The notes under the pieces are model-generated. The model was not told where the DNA came from. It did not search any database and was given only the letters and a program-made list of their open reading frames with translations. Shown in pieces: positions 40,101 to 61,043 of a stretch of 64,000 nucleotides of DNA. Source of the DNA: Watersipora subatra. Taxonomy: Eukaryota; Bryozoa; Gymnolaemata; Cheilostomatida; Watersiporidae. The stretch's first letter is position 1. Each line of letters opens with the position of its first letter. The stretch spans positions 27,287,191 to 27,351,190 of the forward strand of contig NC_088708.1 of NCBI RefSeq assembly GCF_963576615.1, given 5' to 3'. A program made the position numbers and the translations under genes.

Positions 40101-41884
40101 CTTCTACTCCTACCACTGCTGCTATATCTCTTACAATCGCGTCTAGACTCTCGTCTTTCAATACACTTGTTGCGAGGACAATCCTTAGAAATGTGACCTC
40201 TCTTTGAACAAACATAGCACCTAGCACTCGAGCAATCCCTAACATGATGTCCTTCCCTGTTACAAGCAAAGCAAATAATACTTCTAGCAGGGGAATTATA
40301 TCGTCTAGGTGATGACCTTTTATAACTTTGCCTACCTCTCCACCCAGGTGAAAAGGTGTCAGATCTAGCACTACCTGAACTATCTCTTCTAGACAGCTTA
40401 AAATTAGGATGCTTACTACGAGATTGCCCGCTTCTCCTAGAAACTCGGCAAACAGGCGCAACAGGACTACTGTCACTAGATTCACTGTCTACTCTTATCC
40501 TGTCAACTTCTACCTTGATATCTCTCTTAGCACCGCTGATAATAGATTCTGATTCCCTAGCTAAATGACTAGCTTTCAATCTATTAGATAACTGCTCCCA
40601 AGTTAAGTCAGTCTCTTGCATTAGCCCTTTTCTGGTACCGGAATCACGCAAACCATTCACTGCTAAAGCTACACAAAAGCGCTGCCTTAAATCATCATTA
40701 CCATCACCGAAATCCATATCTCTACTCAACTTTTCCACTCTCACCAAGTATTCTCTCTCTTCTTCCCCTAAAGCCTGTGAGACAGTAACAAACTTCATCG
40801 TTCTCACAAACACACTCTCCTCCCTCTCATAATGACCTCTCAAAAGATTTAAAGCCGTTTGATAAGCATCAGCTGCTTGGCTCGCAATATCAAACCCTAA
40901 GCTTCTCAGTAACTCCATTCCTCTGCTACCGATAGCGCCTAGTAAAACTAACAGTTTAGTCCTCCCCGCAAAGAGTGGGACCCCACCTTCAGTATTATCC
41001 ATACGGAACGAAGTAAGCTCACACGCAACCTCAAACTCAGTAAGCCAAGACTTAAAAGAACTAGAGACGTTTCCATTATCTAGCCTCAACTTAGGGAAAA
41101 CACCAACATCTAGCTGTCTAGCAGCCATAATCGCACACAACTATGACAACACTTTTGACACACCTAACAATTAACACCTCAAGGAATCACTATAGCACTA
41201 CTACGATAATGCTACTCCACTACCTATACAACGTGGCAACCCAAATCTATAAATAACAATCACCTACCCGAACAACGCTACGACACAATAGCGTTACTAA
41301 TTAATATTACCAACCCTCAACGATATATTAGAACAACACAGTATAATAACACCCCTCAATTAATTAATGTAACAACACAGTATCCTGCCTACGACGCCAT
41401 GTTAAATAACGTGCAGGTACATACCTTGATACGACACTATAGAATAAGCCGATCCGTGAGTTGCCGTAAAGCTTATATGTCATAGCATCGAGAAGCCAAT
41501 CAAGCTGTTTATCTGATAGCTTTAATACCATGGCAAAAGCATCACTTACCTTGACTTGTTTCACCATTGCCTTAGACATCATTAGGCTACATAATACCTC
41601 AAAACACGATTACACACCATATATCATTGATGAAAGGCAGGGCTTTTTATGAAGGCCAGCCTTGGCTCTCCAGAAAAGCCAGCCCCGTATTACCAGCTAA
41701 TCACTAGGAAGCCTAAAATATTTACATAATATTCCACATTCATTTTAGTCATAGAAAATTATTTTGACTCTATAATTTAAAGAGTAGGCTATTATTCACG
41801 AGTTATATACATATAAAGATGTAAACCTTTTTCGTATCGAATGTCATCGTCACAAAGAGTTTTTTCTTCCACAGCGTTGGCCAT
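22136..41884 (-). CDS. PIGS: GPI transamidase subunit PIG-S, 16 exons
   Basis: A subunit of the ER-membrane GPI transamidase that attaches GPI anchors to proteins. Exons in transcript order: 41884-41827, 35307-35168, 34840-34741, 34573-34472, 34386-34261, 31033-30924, 28390-28270, 28055-27994, 27585-27471, 27377-27288, 26630-26458, 26344-26291, 24075-23947, 23838-23736, 23159-23102, 22256-22136. They total 1662 nt (553 aa; human PIGS is 555) with all phases consistent. The N-terminus MANAVEEKTLCDDDIRYEKE leads into one membrane span ending in GVPIWWRTTTVYRADLPYSE, a family hallmark. A large luminal domain follows (HLINPVEARLG, SFLVPRWGGFYIYNV). The C-terminal FDPSLLELLYFPEDQKFAIY leads into a second span and a short Lys/Arg-rich tail. 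Intron 1 (6.5 kb) holds an LTR element, and intron 14 a nested opposite-strand ORF. The short first exon is supported by splice phase and the reading into ERWFSHTAS. Confidence 0.96.
22585..22740 (+). repeat. tRNA-derived SINE-like repeat, copy A
   Basis: A-box-like tgggttagcactccgg is followed by a B-box-like gtagttcaaaccctgc, then a non-tRNA tail. It lies in PIGS intron 15. A second tRNA-like head follows at 22838. Confidence 0.6.
22838..22985 (+). repeat. tRNA-derived SINE-like repeat, copy B
   Basis: The head gcagccatagtacattggtt...agcacacaggattgcc...gcggttcaaccctc parallels copy A (A and B boxes at the same spacing). The tail does not match, so the two copies may belong to different families sharing a tRNA head. 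Confidence 0.5.
23262..23723 (+). CDS. Nested opposite-strand ORF, predicted two-span membrane protein
   Basis: An uninterrupted 153-codon ORF inside PIGS intron 14 (23160-23735), on the other strand. It is visibly more GC-rich than its surroundings. An in-frame stop lies just upstream (23247-23249), so the ATG at 23262 (G at -3) is the first usable start. The stop codon ends 12 bp from the PIGS exon 14 donor. The protein has a basic N-terminus, a strongly hydrophobic stretch at residues 42-67 (LWLLVFLETIALGIYFAMII), a basic Arg/Tyr-rich loop (about 68-104, with FRPHMAPRWDCPW), a second hydrophobic stretch at about 105-120 (VLTLIVIGIVIHFL) and a polar tail. I do not recognise the family. A frame this long is unlikely by chance in such AT-rich DNA. 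It may be a nested intronless gene, a retrocopy, or one large exon of a longer gene. Confidence 0.55.
   Translation: MFQPNVTSLVSVWKDHARYMIFMLEKELLHMSSVRKARHNTLWLLVFLETIALGIYFAMIIFKVAFLSRDRLYRQIYLRLLGGQRVFYRFRPHMAPRWDCPWREVLTLIVIGIVIHFLRFQMRVLRHMLTVTSNRIEKTYNAYTTEMMPYRDF
24180..24344. repeat. Degenerate left part of the 20-bp ttatataat array
   Basis: Scattered copies of agttatataatgcaacatgc-like sequence in PIGS intron 12. They are separated from the main array at 25560-26235 by a TIR element. Confidence 0.6.
24345..25532. mobile_element. TIR element inserted in the 20-bp array (PIGS intron 12)
   Basis: Imperfect inverted ends of about 38 bp: tacccggcgtagcccgggta at 24356 pairs with the reverse strand of the right end (tgcccggcgttgcctgagta), followed on both sides by a run of A. 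Both flanks are tatataat-type repeat, so the element landed in an existing array. Inside are two tRNA-like stretches facing each other: tgactgaattggtaaggtgt at about 24580 (+) and ggcttagcttagtggttagg at about 24930 (-). No transposase was found. Superfamily uncertain. Confidence 0.55.
25560..26235. repeat. 20-bp minisatellite (agttatataatacaatatgg)n
   Basis: About 33 variable copies in PIGS intron 12, ending roughly 55 bp from the exon 12 donor (26290). Common variants are tgcaacatgg and tacaatatgc; two copies hold a longer interruption (gctttctcata). Confidence 0.9.
28186..28287. repeat. Three 34-bp tandem copies of the PIGS exon 7 donor region
   Basis: Units at 28186-28219, 28220-28253 and 28254-28287 (atgagtagtgtgttacctgg type). 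On the reverse strand the unit at 28254-28287 contains the last bases of PIGS exon 7 and its GT donor (28269-28268). The other two repeat the same junction inside the intron: one keeps cag/gtaaca, the other reads caagtaaca. They are ready-made cryptic 5' splice sites. Confidence 0.85.
28763..29042. repeat. 27-bp minisatellite, left block
   Basis: About ten copies of the unit containing gtacagctgttgcctactat in PIGS intron 6. The long open frames across it, in all three + frames, follow from 27 being divisible by 3 and are not genes. The block is split from the right block (30263-30365) by a pogo-like transposon. Confidence 0.95.
29043..30262 (+). mobile_element. Pogo/Tigger-like DNA transposon relic inside the 27-bp array
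   Basis: Inverted ends: CAGTAATACTTCAACTTACG at 29043 and CAGTCATACTTCAACTTACG on the reverse strand from 30262. TA lies directly outside both (29041-29042, 30263-30264), as expected for the Tc1/mariner/pogo superfamily. The 1220-bp body retains only the C-terminal transposase end at 29633-29815, with RQRQTSLDRFI, a PCNA-binding (PIP-box-like) motif of the type known for pogo transposase. The DDE catalytic core is missing, so it is an internally deleted copy. Confidence 0.85.
30263..30365. repeat. 27-bp minisatellite, right block
   Basis: Four further copies of the gtacagctgttgcc unit, continuing the array beyond the pogo-like insertion. Confidence 0.95.
31365..31610. repeat. Degenerate tandem repeat (gagtgg...gtacaaacag)
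   Basis: Several weakly matching units of the type 'agcagtatgagtgg ... gtgtaaa' or 'gtacaaacag' in PIGS intron 5. A related single unit occurs near 34040. Too diverged to define a period with confidence. Confidence 0.4.
32337..33257 (-). CDS. Uncharacterised ORF cluster in PIGS intron 5
   Basis: On the PIGS strand, an ATG at 33257 opens a 40-codon exon-like stretch (MAKSSHGCQQVRQKLKRETT..., then Lys/Arg/Glu-rich) ending in a good donor, aag/gtaagc, at 33136. A matching-phase acceptor (cacacag) at 33019 leads to about 50 codons (IGRLVNPIIHKVCLNLLEQA..., then KIKQRSGKWQKTGR) and a stop at 32868-32870. Further down, 32555-32337 has a separate 72-codon ORF (...PKGVEEKISIIVNIRVVD...). The composition is protein-like, but I recognise no family. 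It could be a small nested gene, an alternative PIGS exon set, or a transposon remnant. Splicing of the first two pieces is inference from phase only. Confidence 0.3.
36310..36395. repeat. Two adjoining AT-rich hairpins
   Basis: agtgttgcgcattctatata at 36310 pairs perfectly with 36341-36361 (21-bp arms). The next bases, 36360-36395, form a second palindrome (ctaaaagatatat...atcttttag). Located in PIGS intron 1. Confidence 0.8.
37450..37495. repeat. Perfect 17-bp inverted repeat
   Basis: gatttttgtgatcagtt at 37450-37466 is the exact reverse complement of 37479-37495, with a 12-nt spacer. PIGS intron 1. Confidence 0.85.
38561..38780 (-). repeat. 3' LTR of the gag-protease element
   Basis: 220-bp direct repeat of 41400-41619 with no difference seen. 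Each LTR itself holds an open frame of about 60 codons beginning MMSKAMVKQVKVSDAF, followed near the LTR end by a donor-like aag/gtatgt. Confidence 0.93.
39158..41140 (-). CDS. Gag-protease polyprotein of the LTR element
   Basis: A single uninterrupted 660-codon frame. The N-terminal third is gag-like (MAARQLDVGVFPKLRLDNGN; helical capsid-type region). A Ser/Arg-rich linker leads to two CCHC zinc knuckles at about residues 292-325 (CFACNREGHHVRDC and CYVCSKRGHISKDC). The retropepsin motif LDTGAEVSTV follows near residue 397. The last part is a charged coiled coil (RRERLQRRFEEQIRELEKEE) that is unusual for this position. Host function is not implied. Confidence 0.92.
   Translation of the reverse strand: MCAIMAARQLDVGVFPKLRLDNGNVSSSFKSWLTEFEVACELTSFRMDNTEGGVPLFAGRTKLLVLLGAIGSRGMELLRSLGFDIASQAADAYQTALNLLRGHYEREESVFVRTMKFVTVSQALGEEEREYLVRVEKLSRDMDFGDGNDDLRQRFCVALAVNGLRDSGTRKGLMQETDLTWEQLSNRLKASHLARESESIISGAKRDIKVEVDRIRVDSESSDSSPVAPVCRVSRRSGQSRSKHPNFKLSRRDSSGSARSDTFSPGWRGRQSYKRSSPRRYNSPARSIICFACNREGHHVRDCSSARCYVCSKRGHISKDCPRNKCIERRESRRDCKRYSSSGRSRSPSGDRYKSSRQSRSFRKSPHRVRFTKSNKDGLCSSDIKQVLKVNGKNVEFTLDTGAEVSTVTEETSKMLGLSLSKPERSIYSADESSLSVAGICKVEIRSTLRSVDTSVYVLTGSRKNLLGLHELHQLKLLDINSMCKDDFDQKEFPDVFHGFKMNLKENMEPKRLLTPKPMVSGLKDQAERELDIMSASESISRSGASYAGVIKNSGKVQKASILNKVNEFLDEIESDSFLDENKFEEKRKNIRLRRERLQRRFEEQIRELEKEEMELSEEYESSVALQGVLAEMAKVKARLPARFAKARPAVDSVSAGAHA
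41400..41619 (-). repeat. 5' LTR of the gag-protease element
   Basis: Pairs with 38561-38780. In element orientation it starts TGGTGTGTAATCG and ends TTAACA. The duplicated target TATAT follows at 41620-41624. Confidence 0.93.
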
Positions 41885-44800
41885 AGATGTTAGTTAAACT
41901 ACCGGTAGATAGCAATGTATTATAGCGTTTCTATATTATTATGAAGAGCGTAAAAACAATTTTTCTATTAAACGATATTATAGCACGAAAACCTATAAAC
42001 ATTCGGGTATAGTTGGACAGCACACGTATTTTGTACTACTAGCGTTTCCATGTAGTATGTCAATCTTTACTAGGTCAAGAATTACATAGTTACAAAATAG
42101 TTGGCAGACTTGATGCGGGCATTGACCAGGACAGCCGCCTTTGCTTGCAACATTTTTCTTTGCTTTTATCCATGTTTTTGCATATATGCAGTGCATGTGC
42201 TTCATAATACATGTATATGTACATGTGATTAATTATTATCACATATAACATATAAAAAGTATGCTTATGGTAAAACTCGAAATAATTGTTTATTTATGGG
42301 AGGCCAGGCTCGAATAAATACAAAGCTATACCGCACCAGCTATTTTTTTCGGGTACACAATTGAATGTTTATAACGATGTTTGTTTATGCTGCGCTCCTG
42401 TGAGTATGTTGTCACTGGTGGATTTGGGAGAAATTATGTTATCTATAATTAATCTGAATCCACATATGCCTCGGTGTTGAATTTTCTTCGTCATCTTATT
42501 TTATTCTGACTATGTTCAATTTGTACATTTTTGTTTAGCTTGTGTGAACTAATTTGATTATTGCTGGTTCAGGCATTAGTTAAGGTGTTGAGCTATTATG
42601 AGCAATTATGATATTTACTAGCAAAAATTTCTTTATTCTGTAAGTCAAACAATTCAAATACACAACTAACAAAATTCTAAAACAATAACCAGTTAAAATA
42701 GGCAATGAATGTTACGTTCCTACTCGCATGGTTGTCCATGTTCCTTTGCTCAGTACCAGATGGCTGTGAGTTTCGACAGACAAACGAGTGTCATGACTGT
42801 CAATAAATATATCGGCTCAGCAATTGAGATAGCGAAGGTAAAGAGGCTCATTAGATAATGGCGAACGAGGCTCCACAGGCAGGGGAAGGGCCTCAGCAGG
42901 CAGTTGGAGGAAGAGCTCTACAGGCGGGAAAAAGAGGCCAAGCCATTGGAGCTGTGTGTTTTTATAGAGGTCTCTGTTAATTTGTGAGAAAGTGGCGAGG
43001 CACTCAGGTTCGGTTCTTTATGTTGCAGAGGGTTAGTATCTGAGTACTTATCTCAAGTATGTCATGGGAGTTTACTGATCGGAAATTATGACTAATTCCA
43101 GTTATTTGGTAATGTCTGGTAGAGGTCTAATTTTTTGGTGGCTTTTTGTTAAGCCAATTGATATCTCTTTTTTCATGGGTTACTTTTACTGGAAGTTTCT
43201 AATCCGCTTGTAGATGGGTATACGATAACTGTTTTTCTTGATGGTTCTCTGATGTACCATATGATTTTGTTTGCTGTAGTATTGCGTATACTTCCAGTGA
43301 TTTATTTGTTTCTCCATTATGCTATCTGCTTTTGCTAATACTTTCATACAACAGTATTCAACCTTGTTTGTAAAAAGGACCAGAAACTAGGCAAACGAAT
43401 AAAAAAGATGATTCTAACATATAACCAAAAATACCTGCAAGTAGTTGGTTTAGTGAAGTAACAATACATAAATGTCAGCCCGCACTCATCGAAGAAAAAA
43501 AAGTTGTCCATAATTACATACACTGTAGGGTGGTGACGTAGCATCTTGGAGTGGAATCAATGCAGATACGAATCTAGCAAAGCAACATTATGGGTTGCGT
43601 TCCATTCTGTAAAACATTACATTTTTTAGTATCCGTAATGCACCTTTTCTAGTGAGGGTCCTATCATGTTTTATGAAGATTTTGATGACCTGATGACGGG
43701 GATAATTGAAAAGTAACAGACGAGTTGACCATTTATCACTGTAGGTGACGTTGACGAGGTGGCAATGATTGTGTAAGTAGGAATACTAAGTGGTTTATTA
43801 TTTGTCCATAAATCAACACGATAAAACGAAACTTCACCAGTTTCGGTTTGAAGTATCCAAAGCCGTATCCAAGTCTGTGACTGACAGTGATTCTTGAAGA
43901 CAATCTCATTCTACTTTCAGTACAGGAAGTGTAGCCCTAAAAACCTAAGACGCCTGTCACTCTTCGCGAAATAATCAGCAACGCTCCCAAACGTCACTCA
44001 TAAGTTTGTGAAGGTCGCTAGTTCAGCCATGCTTTTGACTAGCAGAAGTTCAAGCTAGGCAAGTTTCAGGTTCTCACTACCTTTTGGAATACATCAAAAC
44101 TTGTTGTCTATATTTATCCATGAGGTATTTAGGCAATTTTGAATCTCTAGCCCTCATAACAAAGTGATCACCAAAAAGATCATTTCTCAACAAATTGTAG
44201 ATGCTAAAAATGACAAAACTAATTGATGACCTTTTCAGCAGATAGATGAAGTATGGAGTATTGGACCATCCAAAATTTATAGCATTTGAAATTAATTGAT
44301 GTTTTAGTGGGTTTCTCTTATACATTCTTCTCAAAAACAAATGTATTTTTCAAATATCATTCGTCTTCTCTAAAACCTCATGCTATACCGGAGATAGCAT
44401 GAGGTTTTAGAGAAGACGAATGATATTTGAACTCGCTAAAACGGGAAGAAATCTGTTCGAAAATTAATTTAGAGCACCGATCATATACGGTTTCTATTAG
44501 ATACTAATTTGGCCAGTCTTACAGTATGATTACACCTTAATTAGAGCAGCTGTAATTAATAATTCTGTGAATTTGTGTTACTAAGAGCTTGATATCAATG
44601 TTTTGGTTTCTGGTTATAAAAACGACTAACTACTATGGCAAAGTAGAAGGGTTTAATAATTGAAGTAAGCAGTCCTACTACATGCATAACCTCTATCAAA
44701 TTTTTAATATGAGCTTGTGAACAGCTTCTATTAGTGCTATTGGCTTCTTTTTGTAAACTCTAGTTAGCTGAGCATGAAATTTTAGCAGTCGACTGTAAAA

Positions 44801-47049
44801 TAGTTAGTGGATGTCTTTACATGTATTTTCACATTTTCTGTATACTACATTACAATAAAAATAAATTTTGATACATTTTAGAGATTTGTTTAATACAATG
44901 GTATTGCTGAATGCTTTTTGTCATTTAATATGATGAGCTTGGCTACCTGCTCTTAGTGTATTCCAGCATCATTCAAACATTCAATCTTGATATTTTCTGC
45001 AAAGCTTTTTGAGACATACAATTTTTTTTGGTAACTCAAGCATAAAAAGTTAATCATTTGCATCAATAAACAAGATAGTGGAGTTAAATTATCGTTGCTT
45101 GTTCTCCTGTTTTTGAGAAGTTTGTTTCAGTAGTTATGTATGGAGATGCTGAATATCTGGGACACGATTCAGGAAAAAGAAAGTATGAAGCGCATCTAAG
45201 TGGTTTGTTCTTGCACTTCTGACCATGCCAGTTTCTATTCTGGTTTTATATATTTCCTTAAGTCATGGCATGACATAGTAAAAGCATGATACATGGAGGT
45301 CAACACAACCTTACTCATGGCTCATGTGATTAGTGCTAGCACATAATTACAGCAAACCTAGTAATGATATTGTTAGATAACAACAATTATCAAAGGATCA
45401 GCCGGTACTCTTCTATCAACCTACTCAGTGGGCACTGCCTCAGGCAACTAAATAAGTCAGTATCAACTTCACCATTGATTATTTAAGGAAGTCGGATGTC
45501 CTGGAAAATACTTGTTAGTTTTACATAATACCAATGGTATTGGCAGAAATAGAATGGAGCTTTACTAATTATGTTATACGCAAATAATTAAAATATACTG
45601 AGTGCATCAACTTGGTTCTTAACCAACATTTTAAAATAAAACATAAAGGGCAGATATGTCATACTCTTTATCACATTTCTTTAAATGCAATAAAGTAGTG
45701 AATATAAAATTTTGGCAAACCAACCAAAATGACACCCTGATAAAACATCAGTTTTTCTACCTCAGATCTTTACTGTAGATCATAGTGTGTCAGTTCTGGC
45801 ATGTACACTTTATCATTTACTGATTATTTACAAATTTGTGAATATAGCATACTTGAGCAATTTAGGTAGACTTAGTGAGCTGACAGCTCTGTAAGAGTTG
45901 GTGACCCTAAAATCTGACATTCATTCAGGCTCTCATCGGTGATGTACAAAGGGCAAAAGTTGCAAAAAGCTTTGAGGCATCCGCTTTGTGACCAAAAAGC
46001 TCAAATCTTTTCTATCATTAGTTCTGAACTCAGTCCGTTTCTGCCTGGTGACCCAGTTAAGTGTTAACCTTGGCCGTAGCTCTGAGCCTAACAAAGTAGC
46101 ATCCGCATAAGTGGTTCTCATGAGCAAGAACCCTAATAATCACAGATGATGTATTGAGCACAGCTATAAATATCCCACTTACACAAAATGTTACGTCAAG
46201 ATATTCATAATTATGAATTTATCCTTTATTTAGAGCATCATGCTATGTGTTGGGAGTATTTGTGAACCATTTAATAAACACGTATTAATGCCGGTTCAAT
46301 TTTATCCGCAATATCCTTGCGCGGCAAACCAAAAGACGGGTCTTGGTTTGCCATACGATTTTAACATCCACAAATATTTGTGGATTTTAAAGACATTGCA
46401 TGCGAAGATTGGTACACTCAGAGGCTATCAGAAACTGTCCGACACACTTTATTTGCTGTGTTGTCCTTTTTTATTCATTGTTACTGGTGGCAGAATTGGG
46501 AAGTCAGCTATTATATAAAGAAGTTTTATCACTAGGGTTATCATGAGTTTATTCCTCTATTGGCCAATGTTAGTAGCGGTGTTTTATATTCAGTGGTATT
46601 GACGTTGTGCATGGTGAAAAATCGAACTTGATATAGTAAGGATCACACTCGCCTACAACATTATAGACAGTACAACATATAAACATTACCAAACTGAACC
46701 GACGGATGCTGCAGACAGATACTATCTACAATTCCCTTCTCTTTTGATACCTATAGTAGTAATCGACTAGGCCGCGTCTAGTAATCATTGTTAAGTTTAT
46801 ATGCATTAACTTGTTATGGTTTAAATCCGTAAAGAGGTTTTGTACATGTTTACTTTTGACTTTATTTTCAAATACCTATTAAAAATATCATAAAATCATT
46901 TTATTTATTGCATGTGCTAACATGCTACCTTTTGGATCTCTTCCAAGTGTAGTTTTAGTGTGTTGTGTTTATTATGATGTTTAATGGTCAATTAATGTTC
47001 TGTTTTGGCTTATACCCGTATTTTGTGTCATTTTTTAGTTTCACAAGTC
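41885..47049. other. Divergent intergenic region between PIGS and ENOPH1
   Basis: 5.2 kb separating two start codons that point away from each other. Mostly AT-rich without coding signal. It holds a perfect 37-bp hairpin (44350-44430) and a short GC-richer patch at about 42830-43010 with a 41-codon ORF (MANEAPQAGEGPQQAVGG...) that I cannot assign. Both promoters must lie here, but no core elements could be named. Confidence 0.5.
44350..44430. repeat. Perfect 37-bp hairpin
   Basis: 44350-44386 is the exact reverse complement of 44394-44430, separated by a 7-nt loop (accggag). The arms are mixed-sequence, not simple AT repeats (they contain tcgtcttctctaaaacctca). Perfect identity points to a recent inverted duplication or to a conserved RNA hairpin. 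Confidence 0.95.
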
Positions 47050-60955
<13,906 letters not shown>

Positions 60956-61043
60956 TCCACACACACAACTCCAGACCATTAGGCACAGTCGGAATAACTG
61001 CTAGTTATAATCTCCCGTCTTCCATCTTGCGACTAAATTCGTT

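Larger units (their letters stand above)
38561..41619 (-). mobile_element. Young gag-protease LTR element in PIGS intron 1
   Basis: LTR retroelement of 3059 bp, in the same orientation as PIGS. The two 220-bp LTRs (38561-38780 and 41400-41619) run TG...CA and look identical, and a 5-bp target duplication, TATAT, flanks the element. Just inside the 5' LTR is a TGG-starting primer-binding-site-like stretch, and just before the 3' LTR a purine run. It carries one long gag-protease ORF. I see no reverse transcriptase, RNase H, integrase or envelope domain, so it would depend on a related element. Ty3/Gypsy-like by its protease and gag style. Identical LTRs imply a recent insertion. Confidence 0.93.

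Noticed and set aside
40033-40568. Frames overlapping the gag-protease ORF on both strands
   Set aside because: Shadows of the 660-codon frame.
44077-44340. 87-codon minus-strand frame beside the 37-bp hairpin
   Set aside because: Somewhat protein-like but short, with no motif that I can name and no splice or promoter context. Kept only as a note.
46240-46518. 92-codon plus-strand frame upstream of ENOPH1
   Set aside because: No recognisable domain and no phase-compatible link to ENOPH1 exon 1, whose ATG and N-terminal motif are clear.
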